Shown here: piece by piece, positions 1-9,077 of the stretch
How the letters are laid out: every line of letters starts with the position of its first letter
Numbering within the stretch: the first letter of the stretch is position 1
Source: Treponema sp. UBA6367
Lineage (GTDB): Bacteria > Spirochaetota > Spirochaetia > Treponematales > Treponemataceae
Assembly (NCBI GenBank): GCA_002437725.1
Contig: DJRF01000024.1
Location: 54,972 to 118,971 of the forward strand
DNA: 64,000 nt
Direction: 5' to 3'
Notes under the pieces: model-generated
What the model was told of the DNA's origin: nothing
Database searches by the model: none
What the model saw: the letters and a program-made list of their open reading frames with translations, nothing else
Made by a program: the position numbers and the translations under genes

Positions 1-119
1 CGTTTGAATGGATTTGGGTTGCTACGCAACTTTAATTGTTCTAATCGCACAAAGTCTTCACAAATTGTAACTTCGCTTACGCTTTTGTTTATTTTTCTGA
101 AAACTCGAAGTTATGGCTA
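1..119. repeat. MITE-like element R0, cut by the window edge
   Basis: This is the right-hand part of the dispersed palindromic element that recurs across the window (R1 to R8). Positions 1-95 match the internal segment of the copy at 14588-14793 almost base for base. The end at 99-119 carries the terminal motif (aaaactcgaagtt) and finishes in ggcta. The left half lies outside the window. It sits just downstream of purN. Confidence 0.8.
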
Positions 120-144
120 ATAAACTAAATCTACAAAATAAGAC

Positions 145-783
145 CTAAACTTTTTCTTCTATAATTTTAGAAAGGATGCAAGCGCCCTCTACAATTGCTT
201 CATGCTCTTGTGGAGCAATGCGTTCATAAAGTGAATCTGGAGAGTCTTCTGGAAGAACAGGAACTTTCTTTTGCACAAGAATTTTTCCAGTGTCGCAACC
301 AGAATCTACAATGTGAACTGTGCACCCGCTTTCTTTTTCGCCAGCGGCAAGAACTGCTTCGTGAACGTGATGCCCCCACATTCCAACTCCGCCAAATTTT
401 GGCAAAAGAGCTGGATGCAAGTTTATCATCCGGCCATAAAAAGCATTTATCAGATTTCCAGAATTTACAGTAAGCCAACCTGCCAGAACAATTCCCTGAA
501 CGCCATATTTTTTGCAATTTTCAAGAACTTTATTGCTAACGGCCTCTCGTTTTTCTTCACGAGAAGCACTTTTTGCAACATCCGCTCCCATAACTGCATA
601 AGGACTTACAATTTCGGTTGGAATTGAAGCATTTTGAGCACGAACTAAAGCGTAAGCGTCTTTATGGTCGCTCATAACCACCGCAATATGATATGGGCAG
701 TCTTTTTCAGACTTTTCATAATCTATAAGGGCTTGAAGATTTGTTCCGCCGCCACTCACAAGGACCGCAAGTTTTGCAACCAT
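145..783 (-). CDS. purN: Phosphoribosylglycinamide formyltransferase
   Basis: PurN transfers a formyl group from 10-formyl-tetrahydrofolate to GAR in step 3 of de novo purine synthesis, in the cytoplasm. The 212-residue protein has the normal family length. It begins with the nucleotide-binding loop SGGGTN (residues 10-15). It carries the catalytic set: Asn121 and His123 in INLHPALLP, and Asp164 in DSGCDTG. The ATG lies two bases after the purM stop, so the two genes are very likely co-transcribed and translationally coupled. The gene ends just before repeat R0. Identification is firm. Confidence 0.96.
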   Translation of the reverse strand: MVAKLAVLVSGGGTNLQALIDYEKSEKDCPYHIAVVMSDHKDAYALVRAQNASIPTEIVSPYAVMGADVAKSASREEKREAVSNKVLENCKKYGVQGIVLAGWLTVNSGNLINAFYGRMINLHPALLPKFGGVGMWGHHVHEAVLAAGEKESGCTVHIVDSGCDTGKILVQKKVPVLPEDSPDSLYERIAPQEHEAIVEGACILSKIIEEKV

Positions 784-785
784 TT

Positions 786-1883
786 TTACTCAGCCTCAAA
801 CAAAACCGCGTCTTTTTGGCTTTCAACCTTGCCTTCCGCATAAGCAACGCGACCGATTTTATAGGCTTTCATGTCAGGAACATCTGGACGGCTGTATTTC
901 GAAGCGTTTTTGTTAAACATTTCTAAAATGGCGTCTGAATCCTTTTCTTTTACAGCAAGAACAAATCCTATTCCCATGTTGAAAGTGTTGTAAATGGAAT
1001 TAAGGTCTGCGCCTTTTTTTATAAGCTCTCCAAAAATAGGCGGAATATCCCAGCTAGAACGCTTAATAATAGAAACAAGCTGTTTTTTACCCTCTTTTGC
1101 TTTTGGATACATTCTAGGAATATTTTCGTAAAATCCACCGCCTGTTACGTGAACCATTCCGTGAACAGATTTTCTATATTTTTTAAGAACTTCCATAACT
1201 GGACGAACATAAATTCGTGTAGGTGTAAGAAGAACGTCTCCTATTGTCTTGCCGGTTTCCTTTCCATCGATAAGGAAAGGCTCATTAAAATCTTTTACCA
1301 AGCGGCGAACAAGACTAAAGCCGTTTGAATGAACACCAGTTGAACTTAAGCCAATAAGAACGTCACCTTCTGCAATTTCCGCGCCGGTTATCATTTCCTT
1401 TTTTTCACCAACACCAACGGCAAAGCCTGCAAGGTCATACTTGCCATCATCGTAAAAATCTGGCATTTCGGCAGTCTCGCCACCTAAAAGAGCGCAGCCT
1501 GAATCAACACAACCGTCTGCAACACCTTTTACAAGGTCAGCGGCAACGTTGGCATCAAGTTTTCCGCAGGCAACGTAATCAAGGAAAAACAAGGGTTGAG
1601 TTCCAGAACACAAAATGTCATTAACACTCATAGCAACGCAGTCAATACCAACAGTATCGTATTTTTTCATTTTAAAAGCTATGTCGAGTTTTGTTCCAAC
1701 TCCATCGGTTCCGCTAACCATAACAGGTTCTTTTATTCCCTTAGGAACTGCAAACATTCCGTTAAAACTTCCCAAATCTGTAAGTAAACCAGGAATTCGT
1801 GTGCGAGCAGCCTGCTCTTTATACTTGTTTACGGCGCGGTAGCCTTCTTCAACATCAACACCAGCTTCTTTGTAACTTGCCAT
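786..1883 (-). CDS. purM: Phosphoribosylformylglycinamidine cyclo-ligase (AIR synthetase)
   Basis: PurM closes the imidazole ring of AIR using ATP (purine step 5). The 365-residue protein shows GTDGVGTK (58-65), the ALLGGETAEMP segment (131-141) and the PurM C-terminal half with GMVHVTGGGFYENIPR. The ATG at 1883 follows a GAGG ribosome-binding site. purN follows after 2 bases. Upstream, a short palindromic element (R1) separates it from purE, which may partly uncouple the two. Length and motifs are typical and nothing is unusual. Confidence 0.97.
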   Translation of the reverse strand: MASYKEAGVDVEEGYRAVNKYKEQAARTRIPGLLTDLGSFNGMFAVPKGIKEPVMVSGTDGVGTKLDIAFKMKKYDTVGIDCVAMSVNDILCSGTQPLFFLDYVACGKLDANVAADLVKGVADGCVDSGCALLGGETAEMPDFYDDGKYDLAGFAVGVGEKKEMITGAEIAEGDVLIGLSSTGVHSNGFSLVRRLVKDFNEPFLIDGKETGKTIGDVLLTPTRIYVRPVMEVLKKYRKSVHGMVHVTGGGFYENIPRMYPKAKEGKKQLVSIIKRSSWDIPPIFGELIKKGADLNSIYNTFNMGIGFVLAVKEKDSDAILEMFNKNASKYSRPDVPDMKAYKIGRVAYAEGKVESQKDAVLFEAE

Positions 1884-1990
1884 TTTATGGACCTCAACCT
1901 ATTATTTTTTGTTGTCTTTATAACTTTATTTTAGACAACAATGTTTTTCTATTATAGAGATTTCAAAAGAGTTTGAAAACACTTGTTGGC

Positions 1991-2067
1991 TTAAATATCG
2001 AATTTTTAGAAACTTCCCAAAAAACGCTTTCAGCGAATTTATTTTTTTCCAAAAACTCGACATTTAA
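1991..2067. repeat. Short MITE-like element R1 (77 bp)
   Basis: This is a deletion form of the dispersed palindrome. The outer arms are ttaaatatcgaatttttagaa on the left and its near-complement at 2047-2067. The core aaaaaacgctttcagcgaa is the reverse complement of the core of R6 and R7. It sits between purE and purM, both on the minus strand, so it would be transcribed as a hairpin within the purine operon. Confidence 0.75.
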
Positions 2068-2083
2068 ACTTGCTAATTAATTT

Positions 2084-2581
2084 CTAAAAGATTACGCCTT
2101 CTTTTATGCCTGCGCTAGCTTGATCCGCAAGTTTTTTTCTGAATTCTAAAAGTTTTTCCTTTAATTCAGGATATTTAATAGAAAGAATTTGAACGGCAAG
2201 GTAACCTGCGTTTTTCGCGTTTCCAATTCCAACCGTTGCGACTGGTATTTGAGGAGGCATTTGAACAATCGAAAGGAGCGCGTCCATTCCGGCAAGACCG
2301 TTTGTAGAACCGCTTACACATTCTAAAGGAACTCCAATAACAGGAAGGGTCGTAATGCCGGCGATAACGCCTGGCAGAGCGGCAGCAAGCCCCGCGCCAG
2401 CAATAATTACTTCAAAACCGTCTTTTTCGCATTGGCGAACAGTTTCATGAAGCAATTCCCCTGCTCTATGCGCGCTTATTACAAACGCTTTGTATTCCAC
2501 GCCAAATTCAGCAAGCACATCAGCAGTTTTTTTCATTTTTTCTGTATCAGACTTAGAACCAAAAAAAATAGCAACTTTCAT
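2084..2581 (-). CDS. purE: N5-carboxyaminoimidazole ribonucleotide mutase, class I type
   Basis: PurE converts N5-CAIR to CAIR in purine synthesis. I place the start at the ATG at 2581, which has a strong GGAGG about 5 bases upstream, giving 165 residues. An earlier in-frame start at 2614 would only add an untypical leader. The protein begins MKVAIFFGSKSD, has the SAHR motif, and has a C-terminal half (SIVQMPPQIPVATVGIG) typical of class I PurE. Class I enzymes work with PurK, which is not in this window. Some spirochaetes instead use class II PurE with free CO2; the motif here argues against that, but only by inspection. Confidence 0.93.
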   Translation of the reverse strand: MKVAIFFGSKSDTEKMKKTADVLAEFGVEYKAFVISAHRAGELLHETVRQCEKDGFEVIIAGAGLAAALPGVIAGITTLPVIGVPLECVSGSTNGLAGMDALLSIVQMPPQIPVATVGIGNAKNAGYLAVQILSIKYPELKEKLLEFRKKLADQASAGIKEGVIF

Positions 2582-2624
2582 ATATCCTCCATAATAAGCA
2601 AGTTTGAAACGCAAACTTTATGCC

Positions 2625-2836
2625 TATAAGGTCAAAAGTCGAGTTTTTTTTATAAATGTAAAAAATGCCTTAAGCGAATTTTCAATTTGTTCAGATGCTT
2701 GTGTTCGCACTTCGTTTGAAAAGGTTTAGGTTGCTGCGCAAGCCCTAAATTGTTCTTATCGCACAAAATCTTAACAAATTGCAACTTCTCTTACGCTTTA
2801 TTCTGTTTTTCTAAAAACTCGACTTTCGTCCTCATA
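2625..2836. repeat. MITE-like element R2 (about 212 bp)
   Basis: This is a full-length copy of the dispersed palindrome. Its arms read tataaggtcaaaagtcgagt on the left and the near-complement of that on the right (ending tcgtcctcata). The outer arm differs in sequence from R3 and R4 but still pairs within this copy. The right end overlaps the last codon of the GH13 gene (stop at 2832-2834). It lies between two minus-strand genes. Confidence 0.8.
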
Positions 2837-4628
2837 GACTATAAATTACAAAACCATCAAGGTCTAAAACACCTTCATTAAAGCCAGAGCTTAAAAGCAC
2901 ATTTTTGCTTAAAACCTCTGTTTTGAATGGCTTTTTGCCGCAATTTACAATAATTCCAGCCTTAGTCTTTTTGTCTTCAGAAGTTTTTACAATATGCACA
3001 ACACGGTTTTCGCCATTTTTATCGCAAGAATCATGAACAAAGTCCATTTGAGTCCCCAAAAGCGCAGAATTGGACTTTCGCAGCGAAATTAATTTTTTTG
3101 TAAACTCTTGCTGCTCTTCAAAAAGACCTGAATCAATCTGTTTCCAAGGCATGCATCGCCTGTTGTCAGGATCATGACCGCCTTCAAGAGCAATTTCTGT
3201 TCCATAGTAAATGCATACGCTTCCTGGCATACAGAACATTAACGCTAGCGCAATGTTAGAACGTCTTTTGTTGCCAGAGCAGCGATTTAAGATTCTTATA
3301 GTATCATGGCTATCCATCTGATTAAAAAGAACCCTATTAGTCTGCCTGTAGTACATTGAAAAACATCTATTTAAAGCCCATTCGAACTGCTTAGAATTCC
3401 ATTCATCCTTGCAGCAAAAATCAGCAATGGCGTTTTGAAGAGGATAGTTCATCACAGAATCAAACTCGTTGCCCCGCAACCACGGCATTGAATTATGCCA
3501 TATTTCGCCAACAATATAAAAATCAGGCTTTAATGATTTCATCTTCTTGTTGAGTTCCTGGCAAAAAACGTGGCTTATTTCATTTGCAACATCAAGCCTA
3601 ATTCCATCGATGTCGTATTTTTTTACCCATTTTTCGCAAACATTAAGAAGATAATTTCTAAGTTCAGGATTGTTGGTGTTTAGTTTCGGCATAAAATCTA
3701 CAAATGCAAAGGAATACATTTTTCCCTTGCGAGAATTGCTGTGTTCACCAAAGCCCATTTTATCAAGGTTGTAATCGTTTACCATGAACCAGTCGGCATA
3801 CTTCGACTTGCGGCCATTTTTTACAGCATCCAGCCATTGTGGAAACTGGCTTCCGCAGTGATTGAAAACACCATCAAAAATAACTCTGATTCCATGCTCG
3901 TGAGCTTTTTTTACCATTTTAACAACATCGTCTTCAGAGCCAAATTCAGGATCAATTTGCTCATAGTCATCAGTATTATACTTATGCTGTGAAGTAGAAA
4001 GATTTATTGGAGTTAAATAAATTCCAGTTATTCCAAGATTTTGAAGATAGTCCAAACGGTCTATTATTCCGCGAATATTTCCTCCGTAAACCGGCTCTTT
4101 CCATCCGTGTTTTATAGGCTCGCCAAATTCTGCCCAAGGCAAAAGATTTTCAGGGGTTACGGAACATTCCCCTTTTGAAAATCTTGCAGGAAAAATCTGA
4201 TACCAAACAGTGTTTTCCGCCCATTTAGGAACTTTATTTGTATCTGCAGGATTCATCCACGGAAAAATAAAAGCTCCTTGCATATTTGTAGTAGCAAGCT
4301 GCTCTTCGGTAACAAAACCCGTTTCCAAAAAGAACATTTTTTCGTCGCCACTTTCTAATTTAAAATAATAGCGCAGGCGTTTAAATTCTGGCTTTATTTG
4401 AGTCGTCCACAAAAAATGAGTTTGAAGTTCTTTTTTTTGAAAAATTTCATTTTCACGGCCTTTCCAATTCCAATTGCCACCCATAATTCCGCCTTCAAAA
4501 GGGTCGCCATAGATAATTGAAACCTTTTCGACATCTTTTCCTGTAAAAAGATTAATTTCAAGAGTGTCATCGTCTAAGGGATAACAAAAATTATCGTATG
4601 CACGATGTTGTACTGCAGCTAAATCCAT
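2832..4628 (-). CDS. GH13 alpha-glucan hydrolase (neopullulanase/cyclomaltodextrinase-like)
   Basis: This is a predicted cytoplasmic hydrolase of alpha-1,4 (and possibly 1,6) glucans; there is no signal peptide. Starting at ATG 4628 it has 598 residues. An N-terminal beta-sandwich (about 1-125) precedes the GH13 barrel. Barrel motifs are VIFDGVFNHCG, the nucleophile region GIRLDVANE (Asp about 346), the acid/base region FYIVGEIWH (Glu about 375) and NQMDSHDTIR (Asp about 442). The N-terminal domain suggests the GH13_20 group; exact substrate cannot be read from the sequence. A TTG lies two codons upstream. The ATG is preferred because a TTCCCA-N17-TAAAAT promoter ends 7 bases before it. The stop codon lies inside repeat R2. 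Confidence 0.88.
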   Translation of the reverse strand: MDLAAVQHRAYDNFCYPLDDDTLEINLFTGKDVEKVSIIYGDPFEGGIMGGNWNWKGRENEIFQKKELQTHFLWTTQIKPEFKRLRYYFKLESGDEKMFFLETGFVTEEQLATTNMQGAFIFPWMNPADTNKVPKWAENTVWYQIFPARFSKGECSVTPENLLPWAEFGEPIKHGWKEPVYGGNIRGIIDRLDYLQNLGITGIYLTPINLSTSQHKYNTDDYEQIDPEFGSEDDVVKMVKKAHEHGIRVIFDGVFNHCGSQFPQWLDAVKNGRKSKYADWFMVNDYNLDKMGFGEHSNSRKGKMYSFAFVDFMPKLNTNNPELRNYLLNVCEKWVKKYDIDGIRLDVANEISHVFCQELNKKMKSLKPDFYIVGEIWHNSMPWLRGNEFDSVMNYPLQNAIADFCCKDEWNSKQFEWALNRCFSMYYRQTNRVLFNQMDSHDTIRILNRCSGNKRRSNIALALMFCMPGSVCIYYGTEIALEGGHDPDNRRCMPWKQIDSGLFEEQQEFTKKLISLRKSNSALLGTQMDFVHDSCDKNGENRVVHIVKTSEDKKTKAGIIVNCGKKPFKTEVLSKNVLLSSGFNEGVLDLDGFVIYSL

Positions 4629-4731
4629 AAGCAAGATTTTACAATAAAAGACTTATTTTGGGAATAAGATTTCTTCCATAGATAAAAACACAGTTTTCTA
4701 CTAAACACTACAAAAAATATTCTAAATCGAT

Positions 4732-4743
4732 TAAAATAAATAT
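4732..4743 (+). promoter_or_regulatory. -10 box six bases before ATG (leaderless start)
   Basis: TAAAAT at 4732-4737 is followed by exactly six bases and then ATG at 4744. No Shine-Dalgarno sequence is present. The -35 region is weak (TACAAA at 4709). The spacing is the same as at purB, pyk, htrA and others in this window. Confidence 0.4.
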
Positions 4744-5541
4744 ATGAACGAAAATAAAAAAAATTGGTGGAACTATGTAGACTTTTTTAAACTCACAGGG
4801 CTTTTATTAATTTGGGTTTCCGCATGGCTTTTTATGCTGCCTTCTAAAATGAAGATAAATGAGCCATATTTCGAAAATATTTGGGGAAACATTTTTGCCT
4901 TTTTAGGATTTTCCAAAATCAAAACCGTAAAAGTTTGGCAGCTTCCAGATTTGCTAAGTTCTGTGTTTGCGCTTATCTTAATGACGATTTTACAACTGCG
5001 AGGAATTTTTTCTTTTGTGCCAAAACTTTCAAAACAAAAAGAAAGCAAATCTATTGAAATAACTTTGAATACCCTGAGCATAATTGTTCACACATTGTTC
5101 TTTACCATGCTGGTGAAAGTATTTATTTTTCCAAATACAGAAACTTCAAATTTCATGCAGCAACTAAAAAACGATATGTTTATGACGATTTTTTGCACAA
5201 TCTGCATAACAGGAATGATTTTAGGGGCAAGAGCAATTTCTAGACTTTTGCTTGTAATTTTTTCATTCTATGCGATTTTTAAAAACATAAACTTTATGAG
5301 CACCAGCTTAGGAATATGGGGATTTGCAGCAATTGTTTGCGCGGTCGTTGGTTTCTATTTAGAATTCTGCACCGATGGATTTGATAAAACAAGACTTTTA
5401 ATGGATTTGCACTTTTTAGCAGGAAATTACGACTCTTTAGTTTTAAAAGAAAACGAAAAAGAAAGTCCTGTTGAAAAAAAAGATTCTTTGCCTTTAAAAA
5501 GCGTGAACAATTCTATAAATAAAACAAAAGTAAAATTATAA
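4744..5541 (+). CDS. Unknown polytopic membrane protein
   Basis: I do not recognise this 265-residue protein. It has about six hydrophobic segments: residues about 14-32, 75-92, 102-130, 140-160, 165-180 and 190-210. The soluble, lysine-rich C-terminal tail (about 230-265) is likely cytoplasmic. No catalytic motif is visible. It is followed after 16 bases by another unknown membrane-anchored protein, and the pair is probably one transcription unit. The start lacks a ribosome-binding site but has a -10 hexamer six bases upstream, as in other leaderless genes here. Confidence 0.7.
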   Translation: MNENKKNWWNYVDFFKLTGLLLIWVSAWLFMLPSKMKINEPYFENIWGNIFAFLGFSKIKTVKVWQLPDLLSSVFALILMTILQLRGIFSFVPKLSKQKESKSIEITLNTLSIIVHTLFFTMLVKVFIFPNTETSNFMQQLKNDMFMTIFCTICITGMILGARAISRLLLVIFSFYAIFKNINFMSTSLGIWGFAAIVCAVVGFYLEFCTDGFDKTRLLMDLHFLAGNYDSLVLKENEKESPVEKKDSLPLKSVNNSINKTKVKL

Positions 5542-5557
5542 ATCGTAGGATTCTAAA

Positions 5558-6178
5558 ATGACAAAAACAAAAGCAACAATTTATTTGGTTTTATTTTTAC
5601 TGATTTTTATAGGAATTCCATTTTTTGTAATAGAAAAAAATATCTTAATTTCCGGAGGCTGGAACGGACTTCCCTGGGGAGCAACCGAAAGCCAAGCAAA
5701 GGAATGGGTTCAAAAAAACAACACAAATGCGATTTGGAACAAATGCAAGCAAAATCACTTTGGAGTTTCTTGCTATAAAGTTACTTGGAAAGACAATGCA
5801 AACGTTCCATTTGAATCCATTGAATTTCAATTCAAAAATGGTGAGCTTTGCGCCGTAAAAGAAACTAAGCTTCAAACTCAAATTGACCCATCAATTTCTA
5901 TGAAGCTTGGAAATCCAACAAGCGGCAAAGACCTTGCAAATGACATTTACAAGGAAAAAGGAATAAAATATAAACTTACAGATAGAATTTTTTTCTACAA
6001 ACCTGAACGGCAGCCGAAAAATGTAAAAGTCACTTATAGCGTTGAACGCCTTGTAAGGACTAACCTTTCTGATTTGGATATGCCAGATTTAACGCTTTTT
6101 TATCAGCTTTCAATTTTTTATACATCGCCAGAATATAGTTCTCAAGAGCAAGAAAACGCTTTGCCGAATTTTTTATAA
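5558..6178 (+). CDS. Unknown membrane-anchored protein
   Basis: The 206-residue protein has one N-terminal hydrophobic segment (about 7-28), which acts as a signal anchor. An extracytoplasmic domain follows, beginning with the motif GLPWGATESQAKEWV. This G-x-x-(W/L)G-x-x-x-x-x-A pattern resembles the start of the secreted protein at 11697-12254 (GIKLGMNLEQTKRAL), so the two may share a small domain of unknown function. Four cysteines are present in the outer part (near residues 63-72 and 95), which may form disulfides. It probably lies in one operon with the preceding gene. Confidence 0.68.
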   Translation: MTKTKATIYLVLFLLIFIGIPFFVIEKNILISGGWNGLPWGATESQAKEWVQKNNTNAIWNKCKQNHFGVSCYKVTWKDNANVPFESIEFQFKNGELCAVKETKLQTQIDPSISMKLGNPTSGKDLANDIYKEKGIKYKLTDRIFFYKPERQPKNVKVTYSVERLVRTNLSDLDMPDLTLFYQLSIFYTSPEYSSQEQENALPNFL

Positions 6179-6273
6179 GTTTTTATGATTTTGACAAAAT
6201 GCATTAAGGAAGATAAAACAAAAATGCAAAATCAAAGTTGAATCGTTCGATTTGCATATTTAAGGAAACAAAA

Positions 6274-7083
6274 ATGTTCAATAAAAAAAATATTTTTTCA
6301 ATCGTTTTAGCCGCAGCTTTTTCTTTTTTGCTTTTTTCATGCCGCACAACTGCCTTAGTCAAAGACAACTTGCACGAAAATGTTTTTTACGTTCAGATTG
6401 GAAACGGAATTTACTTAAAAAACGTAACCGAAAACGCAAAAACATCATATTCGATAGTAAAAATAGATTTAAAAAATCCAGAGCTAAAACTGAACTGGAC
6501 TTCTTTAAAAGAAGGATGGATTTTGCCAGAAAACACAAAAAATTTTGCAAAAAGAACAAAAAGTCTTGCAGCAATAAATACTACACCTTTTGAAATCAAA
6601 AAAAGTTTTCCCAAAAACAAAACTTTACCAGTCGGAATAATTTGTGAAAACGGAAAAGTTAAATCAAATCCGCAAAAAAAATACGGAGCTTTAGTCTTTT
6701 ACAAAGCAAACAGCGAACTTTTTTGCAAAATTATTGAAGACCAAACAGAGATAAACAAATTTTCGCAAAAAATAGTTTATGCCTGCGGTGGATTTTGGCA
6801 GAGTTTAAAAGAAGGCAAAGATTTCAATTCATTTAAGGATATAAAAAATTGCCGCACCGCAGTAGGAACTTCGCAAGATGAATCAACACTTTTTATTCTT
6901 GTAGGAAAAAATCTTTCCTATAGCGACTGCAACAAAATCTTTCAAAAAGAAAGCGTTTTCAACGCATTGCAATTAGACGGCGGTCGCTCCTCGCAACTGG
7001 TAATCAAAGACAAAAAAATTGCAGGACACTTTTTTAATCGAAAAGTCTGTTCATCCTTAGGATTTACAGTCGAGGCTCAATAA
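6274..7083 (+). CDS. Phosphodiester glycosidase family (NAGPA/DUF2233) lipoprotein
   Basis: The domain family includes enzymes that remove N-acetylglucosamine from phosphodiester-linked sugars; the substrate here is unknown. I choose the ATG at 6274, preceded by aagga, rather than an in-frame TTG at 6238, because it gives a clean lipoprotein signal (MFNKKNIFS to LLFSC, cysteine near residue 22). The domain shows NTTPFE, CRTAVGTS and the characteristic LQLDGGRSSQL near the C-terminus, with a conserved Asp-Gly-Gly. Length is 269 residues. Its last 20 bases overlap the 3' end of the convergent gene at 7064. It is probably surface or periplasmic and acts in envelope glycan metabolism. Confidence 0.8.
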   Translation: MFNKKNIFSIVLAAAFSFLLFSCRTTALVKDNLHENVFYVQIGNGIYLKNVTENAKTSYSIVKIDLKNPELKLNWTSLKEGWILPENTKNFAKRTKSLAAINTTPFEIKKSFPKNKTLPVGIICENGKVKSNPQKKYGALVFYKANSELFCKIIEDQTEINKFSQKIVYACGGFWQSLKEGKDFNSFKDIKNCRTAVGTSQDESTLFILVGKNLSYSDCNKIFQKESVFNALQLDGGRSSQLVIKDKKIAGHFFNRKVCSSLGFTVEAQ

Positions 7084-7654
7084 TTACTTCTCCATCAAAA
7101 ATACCTACAAAAAAACTTTGAATTTGGATTTTAGAGCCTGTTGCCTTTATAAAATCAGAATTTTCTGATGATTTATAAAAATATATGTTTTCCTCATCAT
7201 CAGAAGTTATAAAAAATTGGTGGATATTATCTTTTTTAGTATCCTTATCATTAAAAAACAAAATTTTATTTTCATTCAATAAAAAACTACTGTTCTTGCC
7301 AAAGCCAAGATAATATTTTTCATCCACTTTTAGCAAAAACGAAACATATACGTCATTTGCAAGTCCTTCTCCATAATTTTCCACTTGAAAAGTTTTGTTT
7401 TCATTTTCTTTTAGACTTTCCGAAATAAAAGTATTAGAAGAAAAACTTATAAGACTTTCACTCCAAGATTTTCTGTCATAGGAAAAGACCGAATAGACTT
7501 CGATATTAACAGAATTCATCGATTTATTAGAAATTTCAAAAGAAAAGCCGCAATTGTAAAAAGGTTCTGTAGCAACTTCATTATTTTTACAAGAAACAAA
7601 AAATTGAAATGTTATAAAAAATAAAAAACATACAAAAATTGAACTTTTTTTCAT
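7064..7654 (-). CDS. Unknown lipoprotein
   Basis: This 196-residue protein starts with a typical lipoprotein signal (MKKSSIFV to FFVSC, cysteine at about residue 22). The rest is beta-rich with no motif I recognise. The ATG overlaps the stop of the upstream astacin gene (ATGA), so the two are translationally coupled. Its last 48 coding bases (7078-7125) are repeated perfectly at 9015-9062, upstream of the pair. The two genes therefore look like a duplicated or inserted cassette. It overlaps the convergent glycosidase gene by 20 bases. Confidence 0.7.
   Translation of the reverse strand: MKKSSIFVCFLFFITFQFFVSCKNNEVATEPFYNCGFSFEISNKSMNSVNIEVYSVFSYDRKSWSESLISFSSNTFISESLKENENKTFQVENYGEGLANDVYVSFLLKVDEKYYLGFGKNSSFLLNENKILFFNDKDTKKDNIHQFFITSDDEENIYFYKSSENSDFIKATGSKIQIQSFFVGIFDGEVIIEPRL
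7078..7125. repeat. 48-bp direct repeat, copy 1
   Basis: A perfect 48-bp match to 9015-9062, in the same orientation. This copy encodes the C-terminal end of the 7064-7654 lipoprotein. The repeats bracket a two-gene lipoprotein cassette of about 1.9 kb. Confidence 0.9.
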
Positions 7655-8970
7655 TGATATATCTCTTTTACCATTGCAATATCATTAGCAGACAAAACTG
7701 TGTTATATCTTGTGTAAAAAGAATTATTAAACTTATATCCGTTATTTAAGTTATTATATGGAATTTTTATTTTTATGTCAGGATAAAGCATTATCGAATT
7801 AAAATCAAAATCCCCATATACCATACTGTTTTTTTGAGAAGTCCAACAAGGATACCAAATTGTTATTGTCCACAGCCATACTTTTATTTGTTTTTTTTGC
7901 CAACACCAACCAAAAAAATCTTTTTCTATTTTCGAATAATCATTATTTGAATTCTCCACAAAAATATAAGAATCACGATCATAACGCTGGTGTTCATGCT
8001 TCAATCCCAACACATGTCCTAATTCATGTAAACAAGTTCTAGAAAGAGCTTGCCCAGAAATTCCTGCACGAAGTTTTAAATATCCGAATGGACCAGATAC
8101 ATAACCTATAGTTGCACGACCATTCCAATTATCTGTGTTTTCATCATAAATTTTTATACAACCAACTACACATAAACCTAACTGAAATTCATTCCAACCA
8201 CTATAGGAAAACTCTTTGAAACTAATTTTTTTATCAGTTTTTTTTGTCCAAATTTCCATTGCATTAATAACAGCTTGTCTATGCTCATTAGTTATATTAC
8301 CCCATCGATAATTTATTCTTCCATTTATCCAACAGGAAGTTGTTCTTATTTGAAATAACGCACGAGAGTCTTTTTCCATTGCTTCTGATAATTCATTTAC
8401 AAGTTGCTGTGCATTATAACCATCTGCTACAGCATTAAGCAATTCCACAGTTACTATTCCTTCAATAGAGTTGAAAGGAATTTCAACATCATCCGCAATT
8501 AATATACCAGTTTCTGTTCCGTTTATATAATCAAGAGAAAGTGCTTTTGAAGGATTCGGTATAAGTTGACTAAGCCCTTCATTAAACTCTTCTACAATTT
8601 CATCAAGTTCCTCTCTTAGTGTTATCTCTTCTGTTTCACCAATTACAAATCTTCCATTTTTAATTTTTTCCTTATTCCTTTTTAATAAAGACAGATCACT
8701 TGGAAGAAGTAAATTTATGTCATCCAAACTATATGAAGTTATTAGACTTCTATTCGGACTGCAGTCTATATCTATATACTTTGAAACTGTTTCTATTCCT
8801 TTCAATACAGATTCGTTTTGAAGTTCCAAAACCGTAAGATATTTCTTCGTAAAATTTGAATAATCTTTTGCATTTGCTTCTATTTCAGTTTTTTCTATAC
8901 CTTGATTACAACCAAATAACAAAAAGAAAATTGATACTAATAAAAATGTGCAATTAAACTTTTTTAACAT
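7651..8970 (-). CDS. Astacin-family (M12A) zinc metallopeptidase lipoprotein
   Basis: This is a predicted surface or periplasmic metallopeptidase of 439 residues. The lipoprotein signal ends at LLFGC (cysteine about 21). A prodomain-like stretch of about 200 residues follows. The catalytic domain carries the full astacin signature HELGHVLGLKHEHQRYDRD (about 313-331), giving three zinc histidines and the catalytic Glu. The Met-turn is SIMLYP with the astacin tyrosine. Astacins are uncommon in bacteria compared with other M12 groups. The gene overlaps the next lipoprotein by 4 bases (ATGA). It starts at an ATG with AGGGG upstream. The cassette is flanked by 48-bp direct repeats, which suggests acquisition or duplication. 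Confidence 0.88.
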   Translation of the reverse strand: MLKKFNCTFLLVSIFFLLFGCNQGIEKTEIEANAKDYSNFTKKYLTVLELQNESVLKGIETVSKYIDIDCSPNRSLITSYSLDDINLLLPSDLSLLKRNKEKIKNGRFVIGETEEITLREELDEIVEEFNEGLSQLIPNPSKALSLDYINGTETGILIADDVEIPFNSIEGIVTVELLNAVADGYNAQQLVNELSEAMEKDSRALFQIRTTSCWINGRINYRWGNITNEHRQAVINAMEIWTKKTDKKISFKEFSYSGWNEFQLGLCVVGCIKIYDENTDNWNGRATIGYVSGPFGYLKLRAGISGQALSRTCLHELGHVLGLKHEHQRYDRDSYIFVENSNNDYSKIEKDFFGWCWQKKQIKVWLWTITIWYPCWTSQKNSMVYGDFDFNSIMLYPDIKIKIPYNNLNNGYKFNNSFYTRYNTVLSANDIAMVKEIYQ

Positions 8971-9014
8971 ATAAACCCCTGATATTTAGAAAATATAGCA
9001 AATTTAAAAAAAAG

Positions 9015-9062
9015 CAATAATTACTTCTCCATCAAAAATACCTACAAAAAAACTTTGAATTT
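9015..9062. repeat. 48-bp direct repeat, copy 2
   Basis: Identical to 7078-7125 over 48 bases. Here it is non-coding and lies between the astacin gene start and the PilZ promoter. It looks like the 3' stub of a former copy of the small lipoprotein gene. Confidence 0.9.
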
Positions 9063-9077
9063 TATCTAATATTCAAA

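Noticed and set aside
7078..9062. Integron cassette recombination sites
   Set aside because: The direct repeats lie within coding sequence, lack attC-type inverted core sites, and no integrase is nearby.
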